The notes under the pieces are model-generated. The model made no database searches. It worked only from the letters and a program-made list of their open reading frames with translations, and was not told the origin of the DNA. Shown here in pieces: positions 7,098 through 10,751 of a DNA stretch of 10,751 nt (positions are counted from its first letter, which is position 1; every line of letters starts with the position of its first letter). The position numbers and the translations under genes are program-made. The DNA is from Defluviitaleaceae bacterium (lineage in GTDB: Bacteria; Bacillota; Clostridia; Lachnospirales; UBA5962). Location: positions 1 through 10,751 of the forward strand of contig WRFW01000183.1 of assembly GCA_009787435.1 (NCBI GenBank). Reading direction: 5' to 3'.

Positions 7098-8009
7098 CTA
7101 ATTGTTAAAAGGAATCATTTCACTAATTTGTAAATCAAAAAGTTTACAAAGGCTTAAAATAGTCTTAAGTGTTATGTTTCTTTTGCCGGTTTCCATTAAA
7201 CTTATATACTCTAAAGTAAAGCCTAGCATTTCTGCTAACTGCTCTTGTGTAATACCTCTAATTATACGCTCTCTTCCCATTATTAAGCCAATATTTTTAA
7301 CTATATTCGGGTAATCTACATCTCCAAATTCACACACCAATTTAGAGGTTTCAACTACTTCTAATATGCTAAATTCTTTTTTCACGGCTTTTTTTCGTGA
7401 GGGAATACCAGTGTAAAATTGAGATTCTTTTAGAAGTAATATTGATAAAGCTTTAATGTTCCCATCTAAAATAAGAATTTTCTTAGCCTTTTCAGCTGAT
7501 TGCCTGAAAAGATGAGTAATTTTTATTAATTCCTCATCTGTAGGGTTGTTAAAAATTTTAATATGCAACAAGAGTTCACAAAAATTCACATAAGACCAAC
7601 TTAAAGTTTGAATTCTAACACCTTTTTTAGCATCATCTTGGTCTAATAAAAAGGTATTTTCTAGTGATTTTAATATAGTATAAGCTTGCAAATAATTTTC
7701 ACATAAACCAATCCCATATGATAGCAATAATTTATTATAATTGTTTTCTAAACTCATTTTATTTTGCCCAAACTCTAAATTTTTTAGCATAGGCTTTGCT
7801 AATTCATATGTCGGTTTTCTTTTATCCGTCAAATTATAAATAATTAAGGCTTTAAGAGCGTGCATAGTGTTTTCTATATGTTTGTAATTATTATCACCAG
7901 TGTGAATTAAATAAACTTCGCACTTTCTTCTTAAAACTATCATTCTTTTAATATTTTGATTAGAGCCTAAGTTAAGAAATTCTCTTTGCAAGTGTTCTAT
8001 TGTGCTCAT
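7098..8009 (-). CDS. Transcriptional regulator with C-terminal XRE-type HTH and helical (TPR-like) N-terminal domain
   Basis: A 303-residue protein. Residues ~239-300 form a Cro/C1-type (XRE) helix-turn-helix: IGLIMGRERIIRGITQEQLAEM, then LGFTLEYISLMETGKR and LKTILSLCKLFDLQISEMI. Residues 1-~225 are predicted to be all helical, with spaced Leu/Tyr/Ala patterns suggestive of TPR-like repeats (inference, no profile run). Peptide-sensing RRNPP/Rgg regulators put the HTH first and the TPRs after; here the order is reversed. No transmembrane segment or signal peptide is seen. Upstream, separated by 14 nt, is a 22-codon ORF with a much stronger SD; the regulator's own SD is poor (AAGGG about 12 bases away), so it may be translated by coupling. 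Expected role: DNA-binding regulator, ligand unknown, perhaps acting on the divergent intergenic region. Confidence 0.8.
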   Translation of the reverse strand: MSTIEHLQREFLNLGSNQNIKRMIVLRRKCEVYLIHTGDNNYKHIENTMHALKALIIYNLTDKRKPTYELAKPMLKNLEFGQNKMSLENNYNKLLLSYGIGLCENYLQAYTILKSLENTFLLDQDDAKKGVRIQTLSWSYVNFCELLLHIKIFNNPTDEELIKITHLFRQSAEKAKKILILDGNIKALSILLLKESQFYTGIPSRKKAVKKEFSILEVVETSKLVCEFGDVDYPNIVKNIGLIMGRERIIRGITQEQLAEMLGFTLEYISLMETGKRNITLKTILSLCKLFDLQISEMIPFNN

Positions 8010-8023
8010 ACTGAATTAAACCC

Positions 8024-8092
8024 TTATATAAGAAATCCAGGGTCAGTTCCTCCTCCGAGAGCACCCAAAGGGTTAAATTTTACTTTTAACAT
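8024..8092 (-). CDS. Short peptide gene (22 aa) upstream of the C-terminal-HTH regulator
   Basis: ATG at 8092-8090 to TAA at 8024-8026, 22 codons. The SD AGGAGGT (8099-8105) is six bases upstream and is among the best in the window. The product starts MLKVKF, then reads NPLGALGGGTDPGFLI to its C-terminus: a basic, mildly hydrophobic head and a Gly/Pro-rich tail. It has no cysteines and no typical Sec signal peptide. It lies 14 nt before the regulator ATG in the same direction, as expected for a peptide-regulator pair. Possible roles are a signalling peptide or its precursor, a leader peptide controlling translation of the regulator, or a small secreted peptide with a GG-type processing site. 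I do not recognise the family. Confidence 0.6.
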   Translation of the reverse strand: MLKVKFNPLGALGGGTDPGFLI

Positions 8093-8098
8093 TTTATT

Positions 8099-8105
8099 AC
8101 CTCCT
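8099..8105 (-). promoter_or_regulatory. Near-perfect SD of the 22-codon ORF
   Basis: AGGAGGT on the minus strand, six bases before ATG. Its quality is the main argument that the short ORF is translated. Confidence 0.8.
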
Positions 8106-8118
8106 AATTTATTTTTTT

Positions 8119-8184
8119 AAATACTTGAATATTAATACACCAAAGCTACAACTAGCCTAAGTTTAAAAAACTTTCAAGTATTTT
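8119..8184. repeat. 11-bp inverted repeat upstream of the peptide-regulator pair
   Basis: AAATACTTGAA at 8119-8129 is repeated in inverse, perfectly, at 8174-8184 allowing for one base of reading shift (TTCAAGTATTT, about 8173-8184). The 43-44 nt between the arms places their centres about 52-54 bp apart, near five helical turns. The right arm overlaps the only decent -35-like box on the minus strand (TTGAAA, 8172-8177), and no good -10 follows. It is a candidate operator or activator site for the minus-strand unit (inference). Confidence 0.45.
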
Positions 8185-8195
8185 TTATAAAATAA

Positions 8196-8224
8196 TTGAC
8201 ACCAAAACCATAATAGTGTATAAT
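8196..8224 (+). promoter_or_regulatory. Perfect consensus sigma-A promoter toward the XRE regulator
   Basis: TTGACA (8196-8201), 17-bp spacer, TATAAT (8219-8224). Expected start is near 8231, giving a leader of about 150 nt before the ATG at 8384. Such a strong promoter usually needs a repressor to be controlled. Confidence 0.85.
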
Positions 8225-8346
8225 TATATTGTGTAGATATAATTCAATAGACCAATGAAAAATGTAAGGTTATGGCAGGCTTAATTTCGCCTTTTTCAAT
8301 TACATATATTATTATAATATAAAACTGTAAGTTTGTCAATGATAAA
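8225..8346 (+). other. Long 5' leader of the XRE regulator mRNA, nothing firmly recognised
   Basis: About 120 nt without a convincing gene. It holds a weak hairpin, AGGC/GCCT around 8277-8292 followed by TTTTT and flanked by GAAAAA/TTTTTC, which could be a weak attenuator. It also holds a 16-codon frame at 8272-8322 with a badly placed SD. No known riboswitch consensus is seen. Confidence 0.35.
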
Positions 8347-8362
8347 ATAGATATTTATCTAT
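8347..8362. promoter_or_regulatory. 16-bp palindrome, candidate operator before the XRE gene
   Basis: ATAGATATTTATCTAT consists of two perfect 7-bp arms around TT. It lies nine bases before the SD of the XRE gene and downstream of the consensus promoter, a position suited to roadblock autorepression. XRE dimers commonly bind such palindromes; the assignment to this protein is inference. Confidence 0.5.
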
Positions 8363-8383
8363 CAAAATTTAAGGAGGATAATT

Positions 8384-9034
8384 ATGAGAAAAAAATTAAG
8401 TCCGAAAGAGAATGAAGATAAACAGATGAGCACAGTAGTAGAGCGTATTTTCGAGCTTATGAGAGAAAATAATATAAAGCCCTCAGAGCTTCAAAGAGAA
8501 ACAGAATTATCTAATGGAATAATTACGCAATGGAAAAAAGGAAGGTCTGAACCGAGTTCAACTTCAATTAAAAAAATTGCTGATTATTTCAATGTAACAA
8601 TTGATTATTTAGTAAACGGTGAAAAAAATACTAAAATAAATAATGAAAATGAAATGATAAGGCTAATAAGCTCTAAAATAAATATAGTTGAAGATGGCTT
8701 AAAAGCATTTTTTCTTTTAAAAGAAAATGGCAACTTTGTATATGTAACCAAATTCAACAGAAAATATTTTCTAAATATAGAAAATGAACAAATTAAAAAT
8801 TTGATATCTTATATTGGTCAAGAAAGATTGGAAATTTTTCTTGATGTTTTCGTATGTGGTGATAAAGAAGCTTCTAACAAAGATTTTCCAACAGAAGCTG
8901 AATTTGAAATTATGCTTTTTGTAGCAAAAGAAAATGAAAACGAACAATATAAAGAAAAAATTACAGCTCTAAGAACTGCTTTGCAAGCAGAAACAAAGAT
9001 TCTTGAAAAGAAAAAATTTAATCCTTTTTTGTAA
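8384..9034 (+). CDS. XRE-family transcriptional regulator with N-terminal HTH
   Basis: A 216-residue protein. An XRE helix-turn-helix spans about residues 17-78: VVERIFELMRENNIKPSEL, then LSNGIITQWKKGRSEPS and IKKIADYFNVTIDYLVNGE. This layout resembles phage-type and chromosomal Cro/C1 repressors. The remaining ~135 residues are Lys/Glu/Asn-rich and I do not recognise them. They contain no LexA-type Ala-Gly cleavage site or Ser-Lys peptidase motif that I can see, so SOS-type self-cleavage is unlikely. The SD AAGGAGG (8371-8377) is six bases before ATG. The gene is driven by a consensus promoter, preceded by a palindrome that may be its own operator, and divergent from the peptide-regulator unit. 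It converges on the response regulator with a shared terminator between. The target genes are unknown. Confidence 0.85.
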   Translation: MRKKLSPKENEDKQMSTVVERIFELMRENNIKPSELQRETELSNGIITQWKKGRSEPSSTSIKKIADYFNVTIDYLVNGEKNTKINNENEMIRLISSKINIVEDGLKAFFLLKENGNFVYVTKFNRKYFLNIENEQIKNLISYIGQERLEIFLDVFVCGDKEASNKDFPTEAEFEIMLFVAKENENEQYKEKITALRTALQAETKILEKKKFNPFL

Positions 9035-9035
9035 A

Positions 9036-9063
9036 GAAAAAAGCCCTTAAATGGGCTCTTTTT
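9036..9063. terminator. Bidirectional terminator between convergent genes
   Basis: AGCCC (9042-9046) pairs with GGGCT (9053-9057) around TTAAAT. A-runs lie on the left and T-runs on the right, so either strand gives a GC stem followed by a U-tract. The right T-run ends in the stop codon of the response regulator gene (9062-9064). Confidence 0.82.
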
Positions 9064-9742
9064 ATCTAAAATAATAACCAACACCCCACTTAGTAAAAAC
9101 AAATTTAGGCTCTGAGGGGCTTTGCTCAATTTTTTCACGAAGCCTGCGAACGTGCACGTCCACAGTTCGTACATCTCCAGGGTAATCATAGCCCCATACG
9201 CTGCCTAAAAGCTCTTCTCGGCTGTATACTTTTCCCTCATTCATCATTAAAAGCTCTAATAAATCAAATTCTTTTATAGTTAAGTCTACTTCTTTTTCAT
9301 GTATGTAAACTCTCCTTTTTTCGGTATCTAATTTTAATTCACGAACAGTTAAAATGCTTTCAAGCAAATTTGGAGCCCCTGTAGTTATTCTTCTTAAAAT
9401 AGCTTTAATTCTAGCTTTAAGCTCTATAACATTAAAAGGTTTAGTTAAATAATCATCTGCCCCATATTCAAGCCCCATTATTTTATCCATATCTTCGCCT
9501 TTAGCGGTTAGCATAATTATTGGAACATTAGAAAACTCCCTTATTTGTTGGCACACTTCTAAACCATCTGCCTTAGGAAGCATTACATCTAATATTATTA
9601 TATCATAATTATTTTGCTTAGCAAAAGCTATAGCTTCTTCACCATCATAAGCTGCATCTACAAAGTTGTTATCTTGCTCTAGGCTAAATTTTAAGCCTTT
9701 AACGATTAATTTTTCATCGTCTACTACTAATATTTTGTACAT
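9062..9742 (-). CDS. OmpR/PhoB-family two-component response regulator (orphan in this window)
   Basis: A 226-residue protein. The receiver domain (1-~115) has the acidic pair D8/D9 in VVDDEK, phospho-acceptor D52 in IILDVMLP, T79 in MLTAKG and K101 in LTKPFN. The winged-helix DNA-binding domain (~130-226) ends with the YSREELLGSVWGYDY, RTVDVHVRRLREKIE and KWGVGYYFR segments typical of OmpR/PhoB proteins. All key residues are present, so it should be phosphorylated. No histidine kinase gene lies next to it here: the upstream neighbour is pilZ, 197 nt away, and downstream is a convergent gene. The sequence resembles WalR/PhoP-type regulators, but without the kinase I give no symbol. The SD GAGGAT lies about six bases before ATG. 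A candidate promoter (TTTAAA 9857-9862, 17-bp spacer, TAAAAT 9834-9839) lies upstream. Confidence 0.92.
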   Translation of the reverse strand: MYKILVVDDEKLIVKGLKFSLEQDNNFVDAAYDGEEAIAFAKQNNYDIIILDVMLPKADGLEVCQQIREFSNVPIIMLTAKGEDMDKIMGLEYGADDYLTKPFNVIELKARIKAILRRITTGAPNLLESILTVRELKLDTEKRRVYIHEKEVDLTIKEFDLLELLMMNEGKVYSREELLGSVWGYDYPGDVRTVDVHVRRLREKIEQSPSEPKFVFTKWGVGYYFR

Positions 9743-9833
9743 ATTAAATCCTCAGAATTCGTTTAATAATTTTTTAATTTTGGCACTCTATAAGCATAAA
9801 GCCATGTTGCTAATTATAAAATCACGAACGTCA

Positions 9834-9862
9834 ATTTTATTTTTCTAATTTGAGCCTTTAAA
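9834..9862 (-). promoter_or_regulatory. Candidate promoter of the response regulator gene
   Basis: On the minus strand TTTAAA (-35, 4 of 6 consensus bases), 17-bp spacer, TAAAAT (-10, 5 of 6). An imperfectly placed inverted repeat TTTGAGC/GCTCAAA (9849-9855, 9873-9879) brackets the -35 and could be a regulator site. The evidence is modest in such AT-rich DNA. Confidence 0.35.
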
Positions 9863-9939
9863 ATTATTCCATGCTCAAAACTTTTAATTAAACTTTTTTA
9901 AAAATACCTAAATTTTCTGATGAAGATTTTTTAAAGTTT

Positions 9940-10365
9940 TTATGAATTTTTTAAACCATCCCCATATTTAGCATAAAATTGATTTTTGCTTTCATCAAGT
10001 TGTTGTTTCCAAACATATTCAACTATAAAATCTTGATATCTTGGGCTTATTTTTTTAAAATTAATTCTATATCTATATTTATTTTTCGCACTTTTTGGTA
10101 ACTCTATACGGTCTATTACAGTAGCTACAGCTTGTATAGTAGTTTCTTCTATTTCAATTGAGATTTTTATATTACTATTAATGTCTAAAAAATAATCATG
10201 GTCGAAAAGCATTCCGCTTGCACTTATATTTTGAGTTACTCCATGTTGCCTTTCTGGGTCTTCTACATCTGCAAACTCAAATTGTATAGGCAGCTGGCGA
10301 TATATTCTATAAAAATTACGCCTTTGCTCATATTCTTTATTATTTTCTTCCTCTTTATTTTCCAT
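9940..10365 (-). CDS. PilZ-domain protein, probable c-di-GMP effector
   Basis: A 141-residue protein consisting of a single PilZ domain with an acidic, Glu/Asn-rich N-terminal tail. The c-di-GMP binding signature is complete: the RxxxR box as R16-NFY-R20 (RRNFYRIYR) and the (D/N)xSxxG box as N46-I-S48-AS-G51 (NISASGMLF), with the correct spacing. A Tyr/Trp-rich C-terminal helix follows (FIVEYVWKQQLDE). In the family such proteins relay c-di-GMP levels to motility, surface or secretion machinery; the partner here is unknown. The ATG at 10365 is preferred over the in-frame ATG at 10383. The SD GGAGGT (10376-10381) directly overlaps that first ATG and serves the second, at a slightly long 10-nt spacing. 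It is transcribed from an extended -10 promoter at 10475-10504 through a repeat-derived leader. Confidence 0.9.
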   Translation of the reverse strand: MENKEEENNKEYEQRRNFYRIYRQLPIQFEFADVEDPERQHGVTQNISASGMLFDHDYFLDINSNIKISIEIEETTIQAVATVIDRIELPKSAKNKYRYRINFKKISPRYQDFIVEYVWKQQLDESKNQFYAKYGDGLKNS

Positions 10366-10375
10366 ATTACTAAAA

Positions 10376-10381
10376 ACCTCC
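10376..10381 (-). promoter_or_regulatory. SD that decides the pilZ start
   Basis: GGAGGT on the minus strand begins inside the upstream in-frame ATG (10383-10381), ruling that ATG out on SD grounds, and lies 10 bases before the ATG at 10365. Confidence 0.6.
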
Positions 10382-10392
10382 ATATTGATGAA

Positions 10393-10480
10393 TATAAATT
10401 CAGTATCTCTAAAAAGGATATCTTTAAAGAACTATTATAAAAAACTAAAAATTAGCAATTTTTAGAGATGTTCAATTATA
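10393..10480. repeat. MITE-like repeat, copy A (short form)
   Basis: Related to copy B at 10576-10703. Shared blocks are TATAAATT plus GTATCTCTAAAAA (10403-10415), GGATATCTTTAA (10416-10427), and a 27-nt right block (10452-10478) with 22 of 27 identical to B. Its arms ATCTCTAAAAA (10405-10415) and TTTTTAGAGAT (10459-10469) are perfect 11-bp inverted repeats. Inside is a 9-bp hairpin with a 3-nt loop (10445-10465). It lacks 46 nt that B has between the first two blocks. It forms the 5' leader of pilZ. Confidence 0.65.
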
Positions 10481-10504
10481 ACACAAACAAAATAGCTTTG
10501 TCAA
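10475..10504 (-). promoter_or_regulatory. Extended -10 promoter of pilZ
   Basis: On the minus strand TTGACA (10499-10504), 18-bp spacer, TATAAT (10475-10480), with TGT just before the -10 as in extended -10 promoters. Expected start is near 10468, about 100 nt before the pilZ ATG. The -10 is the outer edge of repeat copy A and the -35 lies outside it. Confidence 0.8.
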
Positions 10505-10519
10505 TAAGGGAATTGACAA
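10498..10519. promoter_or_regulatory. 8+6+8 palindrome joining back-to-back -35 boxes
   Basis: TTGTCAAT (10498-10505) and ATTGACAA (10512-10519) are perfect inverted arms around AAGGGA. Each arm contains a TTGACA -35 pointing outward. The minus one serves pilZ. The plus one (10513-10518) has TATTTT (10536-10541) at 17 bp as a modest -10. This is a candidate shared operator for divergent promoters. Confidence 0.5.
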
Positions 10520-10575
10520 TTTAAAGTAGTGTAAATATTTTTTAATAAAATGATAAAAAACACCTGCACTAAAGT

Positions 10576-10703
10576 TATAAATTAGGTATCTCTAAAAACT
10601 CACTTTGGTCGCTTTTATCTCACCCTTGAAAACCCCAAAGAACGGGATATCTTTAACGCACCTTTCAAAAAATTTAGCAGTTTTTAAAGGTGCCCAATTA
10701 ATA
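10576..10703. repeat. MITE-like repeat, copy B (long form)
   Basis: A core of about 110 bp (10585-10694) has 16-bp terminal inverted repeats that match at 13 of 16 positions, consensus GGYAYCTYTAAAAACT. The right half folds into a hairpin, GCACCTTT (10658-10665) with AAAGGTGC (10686-10693). Flanks are ATAAATTA on the left and CAATTAATA on the right, resembling copy A. No protein frame of note lies inside, so it is probably non-autonomous. A TATATT at 10700-10705 (minus) sits where copy A has the pilZ -10. Confidence 0.65.
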
Positions 10704-10751
10704 TAGCCCTGTTTGAAGAAAAACAAAAGTGGCTATTATTAAAAACACACC
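10704..10751. other. Right edge, no gene recognised
   Basis: This short AT-rich tail holds a 6-bp inverted repeat (ATAGCC 10703-10708 with GGCTAT 10731-10736) and no start codon with an SD. Together with 10384-10703 it makes about 370 bases without a protein gene. Confidence 0.4.

Noticed and set aside
8272..8322. 16-codon plus-strand ORF with a hydrophobic tail (SITYIIII), resembling a signalling peptide, in the XRE leader
   Set aside because: Its only SD-like bases (AAGG) lie two nt before the ATG, too close to work well. AT-rich DNA makes Ile-rich tails by chance. Conservation would be needed to revive it.
9849..9879. TTTGAGC/GCTCAAA inverted repeat as a terminator for pilZ
   Set aside because: The stem is 7 bp with a 17-nt loop and no T-run follows on the minus strand. 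A regulatory site is at least as likely, and no terminator for pilZ was found.
10384..10751. Known riboswitch (c-di-GMP, preQ1 or T-box type) upstream of pilZ
   Set aside because: None of the conserved core sequences of these classes was seen. The structure is better explained by inverted-repeat elements.
1..10751. CRISPR arrays, tRNA or rRNA genes, prophage structural genes, autonomous transposase
   Set aside because: No regularly spaced repeats, tRNA-like cloverleaf, rRNA sequence or transposase domain was seen on either strand.

Overview
This window looks like chromosomal DNA from a low-GC, Gram-positive anaerobe, most likely a member of Clostridia (Bacillota). The evidence is the strong AT bias, purine-rich Shine-Dalgarno (SD) sites, consensus sigma-A promoters, and the gene set: MutS2, IreB, RuvX, MtaB and a GlnRS. 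I cannot name a genus from the sequence alone.

Region 1 (1-6106, minus strand) is a compact housekeeping operon read from right to left: mutS2, glnS, mtaB, ireB, ruvX, then a partial unknown gene running off the left edge. Gaps are 12-27 nt, with an ATGA overlap between mtaB and ireB and a 20-nt overlap between ruvX and the last gene. The theme is translation and genome upkeep: ribosome-collision rescue or recombination control (MutS2), tRNA charging (GlnRS), tRNA A37 modification (MtaB), a kinase-substrate regulator of envelope stress (IreB) and a YqgF/RuvX nuclease.

Region 2 (6107-7067, plus strand) is a single transcription unit with a clear sigma-A promoter. It encodes a lytic transglycosylase with no signal peptide and an Asn-rich linker, and ends at a strong bidirectional terminator.

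Region 3 (7032-9063) is the least ordinary part. On the minus strand a 22-codon ORF with a near-perfect SD precedes a 303-residue regulator whose HTH lies at the C-terminus behind an all-helical domain. This arrangement suggests a peptide-regulator signalling pair with reversed domain order relative to RRNPP/Rgg proteins. Divergent from it, a perfect consensus promoter leads through a long leader to an XRE-type regulator with an N-terminal HTH. An 11-bp inverted repeat and a 16-bp palindrome lie in the shared intergenic region.

Region 4 (9062-10751) holds an OmpR-family response regulator without a partner kinase in view and a PilZ-domain (c-di-GMP effector) protein, both on the minus strand. 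The last ~370 bases carry no protein gene. They hold two related copies of a TIR-bearing, MITE-like repeat. One copy supplies the -10 box and the leader of the pilZ transcript. Between the copies is a palindrome with back-to-back -35 boxes.

All calls come from reading the sequence. No database search was run.
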